NCBI RefSeq assembly: GCF_003116095.1
Contig: NZ_LGRA01000018.1
Location: 953,730 to 1,017,729, forward strand
Direction: 5' to 3'
Length of the DNA stretch: 64,000 nucleotides
Source of the DNA: Azospirillum sp. TSO35-2
GTDB lineage: Bacteria; Pseudomonadota; Alphaproteobacteria; Azospirillales; Azospirillaceae
The translations under genes were made by a program, and so were the position numbers. Below, in pieces: positions 1 to 10,013 of the stretch (positions are counted from its first letter, which is position 1; every line of letters begins with the position of its first letter). The notes under the pieces were generated by a model. It made no database searches. It was not told the DNA's origin and saw nothing but the letters and a program-made list of their open reading frames with translations.

Positions 1-296
1 ATGGTGGGGTTCCAGGCTGAGCGGACGGAGGGCGGCGGGGGAGGTGCCGCAGTCTAGACGCCGTCCGCCGGGGCGGGTAAGGGGCGCAATCGGCGGTCGT
101 CGCGCTACCTCTTTCGCACTGGCTCGCGCCGGGCCGCGACGGCGTGTCCCAGCCGATAACCTTTCGCTGTCGATGGTCTTGCATGGCCTTTGGCCTTGCC
201 TACATCTTCCGCAGCAACCTTGCGGATCGCACGGGTTATGTGGATCGGAACGACCGGGCTGCCTCGCGGACGGTCGTCGGGAGAAAGGGGAGCATC
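1..296. other. Upstream flank of clpB, no complete gene
   Basis: This leading stretch holds no complete gene that I can support. The frame open from base 1 closes at a TAG at 55-57 and may be the last codons of a gene cut by the window edge, but it is too short to identify. The rest is the clpB leader, with a heat-shock-type promoter candidate at 178-205 and a purine-rich ribosome site just before 297. Confidence 0.5.
178..205 (+). promoter_or_regulatory. Candidate RpoH (sigma-32) promoter of clpB
   Basis: CTTG at 178-181 is followed after 17 bases by CCTACAT at 199-205. The alphaproteobacterial sigma-32 pattern is CTTG, 17-18 bases, then CYTATNT, so there is one mismatch in the -10 core. 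The position, about 90 bases before the clpB start, and the known heat induction of clpB make it plausible, but it is only a pattern match. Confidence 0.4.
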
Positions 297-2900
<2,604 letters not shown>

Positions 2901-2910
2901 GGTTGCAAAG

Positions 2911-3000
2911 CCCTCTCCCGCCTCTCGCACAAACGTCGTTTGTGCCGACGGCGTCAGGCGGATCGAAGATCCGCCGAGAGCCCCGGGAGAGGGTTTTTCT
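2911..3000 (+). terminator. Compound multi-hairpin terminator after clpB
   Basis: An outer 10-bp stem CCCTCTCCCG (2911-2920) pairs with CGGGAGAGGG (2984-2993) and is followed by TTTTTCTTT. Inside it lie two nested hairpins: GCACAAAC at 2927-2934 with GTTTGTGC at 2938-2945, and GGCGGATC at 2957-2964 with GATCCGCC at 2968-2975. CTCTCG at 2922-2927 and CGAGAG at 2975-2980 extend the base. It is also one copy of a dispersed repeat whose reverse-oriented relative lies at 14986-15047. Confidence 0.75.
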
Positions 3001-3140
3001 TTCCGCCCCTCAGTGATACCGCGCCCCCGCAACGCGTGGACAAAGCGGGTCCTCCCCCATCGTTCGGGTCAAGCGGCCTCATCGCCGCCGCGGTCGGGCC
3101 AGCGCCTTGCGTGCATGGCACGGATGAGCTTGATACGGGT

Positions 3141-3169
3141 TTGTCGAGCAACCGAACTGTGCGTATGAT
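3141..3169 (+). promoter_or_regulatory. Candidate sigma-70-type promoter of the class III aminotransferase
   Basis: TTGTCG at 3141-3146 and TATGAT at 3164-3169 are separated by exactly 17 bases. They match the -35 consensus at four of six and the -10 consensus at five of six positions. The site is about 97 bases before the ATG at 3267, in the same orientation, in an otherwise gene-free gap (2901-3266). Confidence 0.5.
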
Positions 3170-3266
3170 CGGCGAAGCTGTTTAACAAATCGAACACCCT
3201 CCGGCGGACATTGATGCGGACGGCGGGGGGAGCGACCCGATCAGACCGAACAGGAAGACCCTCTCC

Positions 3267-4649
3267 ATGACCGTTCCGGGCAGCACCGTCGGCAACTCTG
3301 CCGCCAGCCGCGACAAGGCCTTCATCCTCCACCCCTACACCAACCTGCACGCGCACGAGACGCAGGGGCCGATGATCATCGAACGCGGCGAGGGCGTGCG
3401 CGTCTTCGACGATGGCGGCAAGGGCTACATCGAGGGCATGGCCAGCCTGTGGTGCGTCTCGCTCGGCTGGGGTGAGGAGCGGCTGGTCCAGGCGGCGGCC
3501 AAGCAGATGCGGCAGCTGTCCACCTATCACATCTTCGGCCACAAGTCGCACGAGCCCGGCATCGACCTCGCTGAAAAGCTGATCGGGCTGGCGCCGGTGC
3601 CGATGTCCAAGGTCTTCTTCGCCAATTCGGGTTCGGAAGCCAACGACACCGCGATCAAGCTGATCTGGTACTACAACAACGCGCTCGGCCGGCCGGAGAA
3701 GAAGAAGATCCTCTCGCGCCAGCGCGCCTATCACGGCGTGACGGTGGCGACCGCCAGCCTGACCGGCCTGCCCAACAACCACCGCGACTTCGACCTGCCG
3801 ATCGCCCGCATCATCCACGGCGACTGCCCGCACCACTACCGCAACGCCAACCCGGGCGAGAGCGAAGAGGAGTTCGCTACCCGGCTGGCCGAGCAGCTGG
3901 AGGGGCTGATCCTGGCGGAGGGTCCGGACACCATCGCCGCCATGTTCGCCGAGCCGATCATGGGCGCCGGCGGCGTCGTGGTGCCGCCGGCGACCTACTT
4001 CGACAAGATCCAGGCGGTGTTGAAGAAATACGACATCCTGCTGGTCGCCGACGAGGTCATCTGCGGCTTCGGCCGCACCGGCAACTTCTGGGGCAGCCAG
4101 ACCATGGGGATGCGGCCGGACATCCTGACCTGCGCCAAGCAGCTGTCGTCGGGCTACCTGCCGATCTCCGCCGTCATGGTGTCGGAGGCGATCTACCAGG
4201 CCTGCGTCGACGAGAGCAAGAAGATCGGCACCTTCGGCCACGGCTACACCTACTCCGCCCATCCGGTGGCGGCCGCGGTGGCGTTGGAGACGCTGGCGAT
4301 CTACGAGGAACGCAACATCGTCGGCCATGTCCGCGACACCGCCCCGGTCTTCCAGGGCCGGCTGAAGGCGCTGGGCGACCACCCGCTGGTCGGCGAGGCC
4401 CGCGGCATCGGCCTGATCGGTGCGCTGGAACTGGTGGCCGACAAGGCGACCAAGGCGCCCTTCGACCCGATCGGCCGCGCCGGCGCGCTGGTCAACAATC
4501 TTGCCCAGGACAACGGCCTGATCGTGCGCGCCATGGGCGATTCGATCGCGCTGTGCCCGCCGCTGGTCATCACCGAGGCGGAGATCAACGAGACCTTCGA
4601 CCGCCTGACCAAGGCGCTCGACGCCGCGGTTCCGCTGCTGCGCGGCTGA
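3267..4649 (+). CDS. Class III PLP-dependent aminotransferase (omega-amino acid type)
   Basis: This 460-residue protein is a fold type I, class III aminotransferase that would move an amino group from an omega-amino acid or amine to a keto acid such as pyruvate. Visible landmarks are the substrate and PLP region FANSGSEANDTAIKLIWYY, the cofactor Asp in VADEVICGFGRTGNFWG, and the catalytic Lys in CAKQLSSGYLPISAVM. Length and spacing match the beta-alanine/taurine:pyruvate aminotransferase group. The exact substrate cannot be read from sequence. It stands alone, with its own candidate promoter and a symmetric hairpin after the stop codon, so a single-gene transcript is likely. Confidence 0.9.
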   Translation: MTVPGSTVGNSAASRDKAFILHPYTNLHAHETQGPMIIERGEGVRVFDDGGKGYIEGMASLWCVSLGWGEERLVQAAAKQMRQLSTYHIFGHKSHEPGIDLAEKLIGLAPVPMSKVFFANSGSEANDTAIKLIWYYNNALGRPEKKKILSRQRAYHGVTVATASLTGLPNNHRDFDLPIARIIHGDCPHHYRNANPGESEEEFATRLAEQLEGLILAEGPDTIAAMFAEPIMGAGGVVVPPATYFDKIQAVLKKYDILLVADEVICGFGRTGNFWGSQTMGMRPDILTCAKQLSSGYLPISAVMVSEAIYQACVDESKKIGTFGHGYTYSAHPVAAAVALETLAIYEERNIVGHVRDTAPVFQGRLKALGDHPLVGEARGIGLIGALELVADKATKAPFDPIGRAGALVNNLAQDNGLIVRAMGDSIALCPPLVITEAEINETFDRLTKALDAAVPLLRG

Positions 4650-4663
4650 AGGACGACAGACGG

Positions 4664-4688
4664 CCCCTCTCCCGCCCTGGGAGAGGGG
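4664..4688. terminator. Symmetric hairpin between convergent genes
   Basis: CCCCTCTCCC (4664-4673) and GGGAGAGGGG (4679-4688) form a perfect 10-bp stem with a 5-base loop. It lies between the convergent ends of the class III aminotransferase and the methyltransferase at 4691. It has no U-tract on either strand, so it may be a weak bidirectional terminator or a member of the CCCTCTCCC repeat group seen elsewhere in the window. Confidence 0.5.
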
Positions 4689-4690
4689 AC

Positions 4691-5929
4691 TTACCCCCGC
4701 CGCAGATGCATCTTGCCGATGCCGCCCAGGGCGTGGAACAGCTGGCCGAACTGGGTGAGGAACTGTTCCCAGGTGACCTTGGTCGTCGGTTCGAGGGTGG
4801 CGTGCAGGGCGCCCAGGCTGGTCTTTCCGTCGATCCGCGACAGGATCGGCCCGGCCAGTCGGGGCAGGGGAAGCGCCACCACGCTGCCCATCAGGTCGAA
4901 TTCCAGGCTTCCGCCGGGTGGCACGGCCTTCGCCACGGTCGGGCCGTCGATGTCGCGCAGGACAGGCACCACCTCCGGCCCGTCCGGTTCGATGCGGGCG
5001 CCCTCCAGGTCGGCCGGGCGCAACAGGTAGGCGATGTGCTTGGTGAAGGCGCCGGTGATGCGCTCGGTCCAGGCGGCGCGCTCCAGCCGGTCCATGCCCT
5101 CCAGCCGCTTCAGCACGCGGGCGTCCTTGATCCACAGCGACGGCTCGTAGCGCAGCGGATCGATCAGCGTCGCCACCGCAAGCCCGGCGCTGTCCGCCAG
5201 CTCGACCAGTTGCGGCACGCTGTAGGGGCGGTCGCAGGAATGCAGCAGCAGGTCGTAGAGGTTGGCGTCGGCCAGCCGGTGGTCGCTGATGTGCGGGTTG
5301 TTCAGCAGCCAGTTCGACGCCGGCAGCGCCTGGATCAGGCGGCGGGCCAGCGCCACCTTTTCCTGCGGCGGCAGGCCGTCAGTCATGCTGCGCAGCGCCT
5401 CCTGCATCGGGTAGACGCCGGTGCGGCCGAGCGGCGCGTAGACCATGATGCCGATGCCGCCGCCGGGCGCCAGCGCCCCCACCAGCGAGCGCAGCCCCGC
5501 CGACGGGTCGTCCAGATGATGCAGCACGCCGCAGCAGTCGATGTAGTCGAACGGCCCGGCGTCCGCCACCGGCCCCCCCAACTCCAGCAGGGAGCCGCGG
5601 CGGAAGTCGATGTTGGTCAGGCCGCGCGCCTTGGCCCGCGCCTCGGCGACGGCGCGGCTGGCGTCGGACAGGTCGATGTAGGTGATGCGGCCGGGGTTAC
5701 CGGCGTCGGCCAACTGCTGCGCCAGCATGATGGTGCCGTCCCCGGTGCCGCCGCCGGCCACCAGCACGCGCAACGGCTTGCCATGGTCGAGCCGGCCGCC
5801 GAAGACATGCTGCACCAACTCGTCGAGATGGCTGGGCGAGCCGGTGATCAGGCGTTTCGATTCGTCGGCCGGGTTGCGCGCCGGGTAGGGGTAGGCTTCG
5901 TACTGGGCGCGCAGGTCGTCGATGCTCAT
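4691..5929 (-). CDS. Class I SAM-dependent methyltransferase with C-terminal extension
   Basis: The 412-residue product carries a Rossmann-type methyltransferase domain in its first half. It has an N-terminal YEAYPYPARNP segment, SAM motif I VLVAGGGTGDGTIML near residues 52-66, an acidic motif II ending in YIDLSDAS, and FDYIDCCGVLHHLDDP as motif IV. The last 150 residues have no motif I recognise. They may be the accessory domain often found in this YPYP-type group. The substrate is unknown. The gene faces the aminotransferase and is followed on the same strand by the asparaginase-like gene upstream at 6028. Confidence is high in the enzyme class and low in the target. Confidence 0.85.
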   Translation of the reverse strand: MSIDDLRAQYEAYPYPARNPADESKRLITGSPSHLDELVQHVFGGRLDHGKPLRVLVAGGGTGDGTIMLAQQLADAGNPGRITYIDLSDASRAVAEARAKARGLTNIDFRRGSLLELGGPVADAGPFDYIDCCGVLHHLDDPSAGLRSLVGALAPGGGIGIMVYAPLGRTGVYPMQEALRSMTDGLPPQEKVALARRLIQALPASNWLLNNPHISDHRLADANLYDLLLHSCDRPYSVPQLVELADSAGLAVATLIDPLRYEPSLWIKDARVLKRLEGMDRLERAAWTERITGAFTKHIAYLLRPADLEGARIEPDGPEVVPVLRDIDGPTVAKAVPPGGSLEFDLMGSVVALPLPRLAGPILSRIDGKTSLGALHATLEPTTKVTWEQFLTQFGQLFHALGGIGKMHLRRG

Positions 5930-6027
5930 CGGGCGGCTCGGCTAGCGGGAACGGGCGCGGCGACCATAGCACCGCGCCCGCCCGATGACAGCCTTATCGC
6001 CGCCAGCCTTATCGCCGCTCAACCGGT

Positions 6028-7146
6028 TCAGCCGCCCAGCCACCCCGCCGCCGGCCGCACCTCGCCGACCCGGGTGCCGGCGCGGTTCAGCAGCGGGGTG
6101 GTCAGCAGATGTGGCACGCGCGCCCATTGCGCCGCGGTCAGCGCGTTGGTCGAGCGGATCAGGGCGGCCAGCGCCACCTCGCGGGCGCGGGCGGCGCCGT
6201 CCTCGATCTTCAGGGCGATGCCGATGCCCTGGTCCGGGATCACGGCGCAGCCCACCCCCTCGGCGCCGCCCTTGACCAGGACGGCGCCCTCGGCGGCCTC
6301 CATCAGCGCGGTGTCGAAGCTGCCGGTGCCGCCGATCAGGAAGGGGTGCTTGCCCCAGGCCCGGGCGATGCGGGTCACCGCCTCGGCCCGCGCGTCGGGC
6401 AGGTCGACCGGGTCGGCAATGCGGGCCATGGCGTAGGCAATGGCGCCGAGCGGCACGCCGACGGTCGGGATCGCGCAGCCGTCGACCCCCCAGGGGGCGC
6501 CGAACAGGTCCTGGCCGGTCATCTGCTCCATCACGCCCAGGATGCGCTGCTGCACCGGATGCTCGTACCGGACATAGCCGCGCAGCCGCTCGCCCTTGTG
6601 TTTGGCGGTGGTCAGGAAGCCGGTGTGCTTGCCGGAGCAGTTGTTGTGGAAGGCGGTCGGCGCCTCGCCGCGGCGGAGCAGGTCGGCGGCGGTGGCGCCG
6701 TCGTAGGGGACCTGCGCCCCGCATTCGTAATCGTCCAGCGTCAGCCCGACCCGCTCCGCCCAGGAGCGCGCCAAGTCGGTGTGCCGCGCCTCGCCATTGT
6801 GGGAGGAGCAGGCGAGCGCCAGCTCCGCGTCGCCCAGGCCGAAGGCGTCGAGCGCGCCGCTTTCCACCAGCGGGATCGCCTGCAGCGACTTGACGGCGGA
6901 GCGCGGGTAGACCGGCGCGTCGATGTCGCCCCAGCGCGCCAGCACATGGCCGCCGGCGTCGACGATGCAGGCGCGGGCGCGGTGGACCGATTCCACCAGG
7001 CCGCCGCGCGTCACCTCGACGGTGATCGGGCTTTCGGCCGGGCCGGACAGGTCGGCCTGCGCCCCGGCGGTGTCGCCGTGGCTGTGGTCGTGATCGTGGC
7101 CGTGGTGATGCCCACCGCCGCAGCAGGAGGAGTGATCGTGCGTCAT
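6028..7146 (-). CDS. Type III (rhizobial-type) L-asparaginase with His-rich N-terminus
   Basis: This 372-residue protein belongs to the thermolabile asparaginase family typified by Rhizobium etli AnsA/ReAV, which hydrolyses asparagine to aspartate and ammonia and uses a Ser-Lys pair. The SxxK element appears as YPRSAVKSLQAIPLVESGA. Other family blocks are CSSHNGEARH, NNCSGKHTGF, WGVDGCAIPT and GGTGSFDTALM. The first 30 or so residues are unusual: about a dozen His with Asp, Gly and a Cys pair, a likely metal-binding tail. The frame extends to a TTG at 7182, but ATG 7146 is preferred because the longer form adds only 12 unconserved residues. It is divergent from the SpoU gene at 7239. Confidence 0.87.
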   Translation of the reverse strand: MTHDHSSCCGGGHHHGHDHDHSHGDTAGAQADLSGPAESPITVEVTRGGLVESVHRARACIVDAGGHVLARWGDIDAPVYPRSAVKSLQAIPLVESGALDAFGLGDAELALACSSHNGEARHTDLARSWAERVGLTLDDYECGAQVPYDGATAADLLRRGEAPTAFHNNCSGKHTGFLTTAKHKGERLRGYVRYEHPVQQRILGVMEQMTGQDLFGAPWGVDGCAIPTVGVPLGAIAYAMARIADPVDLPDARAEAVTRIARAWGKHPFLIGGTGSFDTALMEAAEGAVLVKGGAEGVGCAVIPDQGIGIALKIEDGAARAREVALAALIRSTNALTAAQWARVPHLLTTPLLNRAGTRVGEVRPAAGWLGG

Positions 7147-7238
7147 GGCGGCAAGCTTGCCTCGGTCGGCCGGCGCGGGCAAGCTCGCGTCCTCGCGCGA
7201 TTGCGGCGCTATCCTTACCTCTGAGGAACGGGTTTTCC

Positions 7239-7820
7239 ATGCGTGGTTACTTCGGCATCGGCGTCGAGCGGATCAGCAAGCCGGGCAATGTCGGCAACCT
7301 GATGCGGTCGGCCCACGCCTTCGGCGCTTCCTTCTTCTTCGCCATCGATCCGGAACCGGACCTGCGCGAAACCAAGCTGGTCGACACTTCGGGCGCCACG
7401 ATGCACCTGCCGCTCTACATCCACGACCGGGTGGCCGACTTCACCCTGCCCAAGGACTGCGCGCTGGTCGGGGTGGAGCTGACCGACGACGCCATCGAGC
7501 TGCCGAGCTTCCGCCACCCGACCCGCGCCGCCTATGTGCTGGGGCCGGAGCGGGCCAGCCTGTCGCAGCCGCTGATCGACCGCTGCGACTTCGTGGTGAA
7601 GATCCCGATGGCCTTCTGCATCAACGTCGGCGTCGCCGGCGCCCTGGTGATGTACGACCGCATGATCTCGATGGGCCGCTTCGCCGAGCGCCCGGTCCGC
7701 CCCGGCGGCCCACTGGAGCCGCCGGCCCTGCACCGCCACGGCAAGCAGATCATGCGCAAGGCCGACCGCCGCCGCCGCATCCGCGGCGAACAGAAGCCGA
7801 TGGATGATGCTGACGAGTGA
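7239..7820 (+). CDS. TrmH/SpoU-family RNA 2'-O-methyltransferase
   Basis: The 193-residue product is a SPOUT-class RNA ribose methyltransferase. Its signature blocks are the N-terminal SKPGNVGNLMRSAHAFGA, the SAM-binding VLGPERASLSQPLIDRCDF in the knot region, and the C-terminal VKIPMAFCINVGVAGALVMY, where family members usually read IPM...SLNVSVA. The C-terminal tail is basic. The target nucleotide cannot be assigned. An in-phase SD (TGAGGAACGG) precedes ATG 7239. Its stop codon lies just 8 bases before the first conserved block of the iteron region at 7829. Confidence 0.88.
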   Translation: MRGYFGIGVERISKPGNVGNLMRSAHAFGASFFFAIDPEPDLRETKLVDTSGATMHLPLYIHDRVADFTLPKDCALVGVELTDDAIELPSFRHPTRAAYVLGPERASLSQPLIDRCDFVVKIPMAFCINVGVAGALVMYDRMISMGRFAERPVRPGGPLEPPALHRHGKQIMRKADRRRRIRGEQKPMDDADE

Positions 7821-7828
7821 CGCCGACG

Positions 7829-8058
7829 CGTGAGCGTGGGGTTAAGCGACCGAGTCCCGCCGAGTCCGGTCGAGTCGGCCCGCGCAGGCCGTGGGGACAA
7901 GCGACCGGGTGCCGTTGTCCCCACCCCGGCCCGTGGGGCAAAGCGGCGGGAATGTGGGGACAAGCGGCGCGACTCGGGCTTTCCCCATGGGGACAAGCGG
8001 CGACTCAACTAATAAGTCTAACAACTAACCACCGACTAGCCCGGTCGCCTAACCCCAC
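7829..8058 (+). repeat. Left iteron-like cluster upstream of repA
   Basis: Copies of a 15-16 bp unit with consensus GTGGGGACAAGCGACC occur at 7836-7851 (TT for AC), 7891-7906, 7933-7947 (GCAAAGCGGC end), 7954-7968 and 7987-8001, all in direct orientation. An inverted copy is at 8043-8058, and an inverted half-unit TTGTCCCCAC at 7915-7924. Spacing is irregular (about 55, 42, 21 and 33 bases). Such arrays are where iteron-plasmid initiators bind. Binding by the adjacent RepA is inferred. Confidence 0.8.
8002..8042. other. AT-rich tract between iterons and repA (possible unwinding element)
   Basis: Within a region of about 70% GC, this 40-base stretch is rich in A and T and contains repeated CTAA, AACTAA and AAGTCTAA words. 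It sits between the last direct iteron (7987-8001) and the inverted iteron at 8043. This is the layout expected of a DNA unwinding element in an iteron origin. No clear DnaA box was found, though TTGTCCCCA at 7915 is a distant match. Confidence 0.45.
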
Positions 8059-8114
8059 GTTGACTCCATCGCCCAGCCCTCCCCAGGATGCCACAACATC
8101 TGGGTGAGGCGGCG

Positions 8115-9035
8115 ATGGGCGACATACACAGGCTGGTGATCGAGCATGGCAGGGACAAGGCGCGCGCCCTGGTCCGGCCGGAAGAGCGAACGCTGGTGGA
8201 CATCGCCGCCGACATCCTGGCCGACGAGAACCAGCATCTCGGCATCACCTACAGCGGCTTCTGCCTGACCAGCCTGCCGCACAAGAAGCTGGCCGACGAC
8301 GCCCCCTGGGAAAAGCGCGGCCACCAGGTGACGCTGCTGGTCGAACCCGGCCGGCTGAAGGTCAACGGCAAGATGAAGCTGTTCGGCGTGCCCTATGGCG
8401 CACGGGCGCGGATGATCCTGATCTATCTGCAGACCCAGGCGGTGCGCACCGGCCGGCGCGAGGTGGAGCTGGGGCGGTCGATGCGCGACTGGCTGACCCG
8501 CATGGGCATCAGCGTCGGCGGCGAGACCTTCCGCGGCTTCCGCGAACAGTCGCTGCGCATCTCCGCCTGTTCGCTGAAATTCTTCTGGGACGGCGAAAAC
8601 GCCGACGTCTTCGAGAAGGGCGGCATCGTCAAGCGCGGCCTGATCTTCCACGACGCGCTCGGCGACGACCGCCAGGGCACGCTGTGGAACGACGTCGTCC
8701 AGCTCGACGAAACCTTCTTCCAGGCGCTGCGCGACCACCCGGTGCCGCTGCTGGAAGAGGCGGTGCGGCAGTTGAAGGACCGCTCGCTCAGCCTCGACCT
8801 CTATGTCTGGCTCGCCTACCGGCTGCATTCGCTGGCCCGGCCGCAGCCGATCTCCTGGCCGTCGCTCTACGCCCAGTTCGGCGCCGGCTATGACCAGATG
8901 AAGCATTTCAAGCCGCGTTTCGTCCAGGCCCTGCAATACGCGCTGGCCGCCTACCCCGACGCCAAGGTCGAGCCGGCCGACGACGGCGTCGTCCTGCACC
9001 CCAGCCGCCCGCCGATCGCCCGCCTGCTGGCGTGA
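8115..9035 (+). CDS. repA: Plasmid-type replication initiator RepA
   Basis: This 306-residue protein matches the alphaproteobacterial plasmid RepA family (Pfam RPA/RepA_C), an initiator that binds iterons to start replication. Family-like blocks are the N-terminal IHRLVIEHGRDKARALV, the TYSGFCLTSLPHKKL segment, GVPYGARARMILIYLQTQA, and the winged-helix part LGRSMRDWLTRMGI followed by FRGFREQSLRISACSLKFFW. The ORF also has an ATG at 8088, but ATG 8115 follows GGTGAGGCGGCG at good spacing and begins at the conserved MGDIHRL. The gene is intact, with base composition like its neighbours, and lies between two iteron clusters. It might drive a real origin, be a relic of an integrated plasmid, or act as a repeat-binding regulator. 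Confidence 0.85.
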   Translation: MGDIHRLVIEHGRDKARALVRPEERTLVDIAADILADENQHLGITYSGFCLTSLPHKKLADDAPWEKRGHQVTLLVEPGRLKVNGKMKLFGVPYGARARMILIYLQTQAVRTGRREVELGRSMRDWLTRMGISVGGETFRGFREQSLRISACSLKFFWDGENADVFEKGGIVKRGLIFHDALGDDRQGTLWNDVVQLDETFFQALRDHPVPLLEEAVRQLKDRSLSLDLYVWLAYRLHSLARPQPISWPSLYAQFGAGYDQMKHFKPRFVQALQYALAAYPDAKVEPADDGVVLHPSRPPIARLLA

Positions 9036-9126
9036 GCGTGGCGTGGGGTTAAGCGACCCCGGTTTGACTACGGATCGTTGCGGGTGTCTCCCGCCCCAGC
9101 CAACGCCTCCGGTCGCTTGTCCCCAC
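9031..9126 (+). repeat. Right iteron-like cluster downstream of repA
   Basis: A direct iteron GTGGGGTTAAGCGACC at 9043-9058 and an inverted perfect unit at 9111-9126 (GTGGGGACAAGCGACC on the minus strand) follow repA. The block CGTGAGCGTGG before the first unit (9031-9041, overlapping the repA stop codon) also precedes the left unit at 7829-7839. The two sides of the gene are therefore partly duplicated. Confidence 0.8.
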
Positions 9127-9224
9127 ACCCGAAAGCGCACCCCGGCCATTGACGCACGTCATGGGCGCCGCGGCCCGGAACCGGCTAGGATCGGCTCCGT
9201 TTCCGCGAAACGGAGAGGCTTGCC

Positions 9225-9995
9225 TTGGACGCCCTGTCGCTGCTCGATGCCGGATTGAACCAATGCGCCGTGGTGATCGACCGCGACGGCGGGCTGCTGC
9301 TGGCGCTGCTGTCGGCCGGGCTGGTCGGCGGCACCACCCATTGCGCCGGCATGTGCGGCCCCTTCGTGCTGGCCCAGGTGTCGGCGCGGCTGGAGCGGGT
9401 GCCGCTGTCGGCGATGTCGGAGTTCCGCCGGCTGACCGGCGCCGCCGTGCTGCCCTACCATGCCGGCCGCGCCACCAGCTACGCCCTGATCGGCGGGCTG
9501 TCGGCCTCGGTCGCCGGCCATGTCGGGGCGCTGCCCGGCCTGCGCTGGCTGTCGGTGGCGCTGCTGGCGCTGGCGGCGCTGTTCTTCCTGGGCTACGCCA
9601 CGCGCGGCCTGCTGTCCTGGTTGCCGAAGGGGCTTCCGCGTGGTGACGGACGGGTCCAGCGCTGGTGGGGGGAGCGGGTGTCGCGCCTCGCCCGGCCGCT
9701 GTTCGGCAACCCGACCGGCTGGCGCGGCTATGGGCTGGGGGTGGCGCTGGGCTTCATCCCCTGCGGGCTGCTCTATGGCGCGGTGGCGGTGGCGGCGGCG
9801 AGCGGCAGCGCGCTGAGCGGCGCGCTGGGCATGGCGGCCTTCGCCCTCGGCACGGTGCCGAGCCTGCTGGCGGTCGGGTTGGCCGGCCACATCGCCGGCC
9901 GCACCTGGCGGACTGTGGTGGCCCAGGTCGCCCCGGCGATCATGCTGGTGAACGCCGGGGTTTTGGGCTGGATGGCCTGGAAGCTGGTGGCCTGA
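9225..9995 (+). CDS. DsbD/TauE-SafE-type inner-membrane protein
   Basis: A 256-residue polytopic membrane protein with about six hydrophobic helices, of the DsbD_2 / sulfite exporter TauE-like group. Its two half-repeat signatures are GGTTHCAGMCGPFVLAQVS near residue 36 and GLGVALGFIPCGLLYGAVAVA near 175, each with conserved Cys and Gly. Relatives act in cytochrome c oxidase assembly, copper handling or thiol-electron transfer across the membrane. The role here is not fixed. The start is a TTG at 9225, chosen because GGAGAGG lies 6 bases before it and no upstream ATG is in frame. No partner gene for oxidase assembly is adjacent. Confidence 0.75.
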   Translation: MDALSLLDAGLNQCAVVIDRDGGLLLALLSAGLVGGTTHCAGMCGPFVLAQVSARLERVPLSAMSEFRRLTGAAVLPYHAGRATSYALIGGLSASVAGHVGALPGLRWLSVALLALAALFFLGYATRGLLSWLPKGLPRGDGRVQRWWGERVSRLARPLFGNPTGWRGYGLGVALGFIPCGLLYGAVAVAAASGSALSGALGMAAFALGTVPSLLAVGLAGHIAGRTWRTVVAQVAPAIMLVNAGVLGWMAWKLVA

Positions 9996-10013
9996 CCCGC
10001 AAGGTGGGCGGTA

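Noticed and set aside
3110..3135. Sigma-54 promoter (TGGCAC near 3118)
   Set aside because: The -12 element TTGC is not found at the required spacing.
7147..7182. Longer TTG start of the asparaginase
   Set aside because: It adds 12 residues without conservation, and ATG 7146 directly opens the protein.
7836..8001. CRISPR array
   Set aside because: The repeat units are 15-16 bases, spacers are irregular and short, copies occur in both orientations, and no cas gene is present. An iteron cluster fits better.
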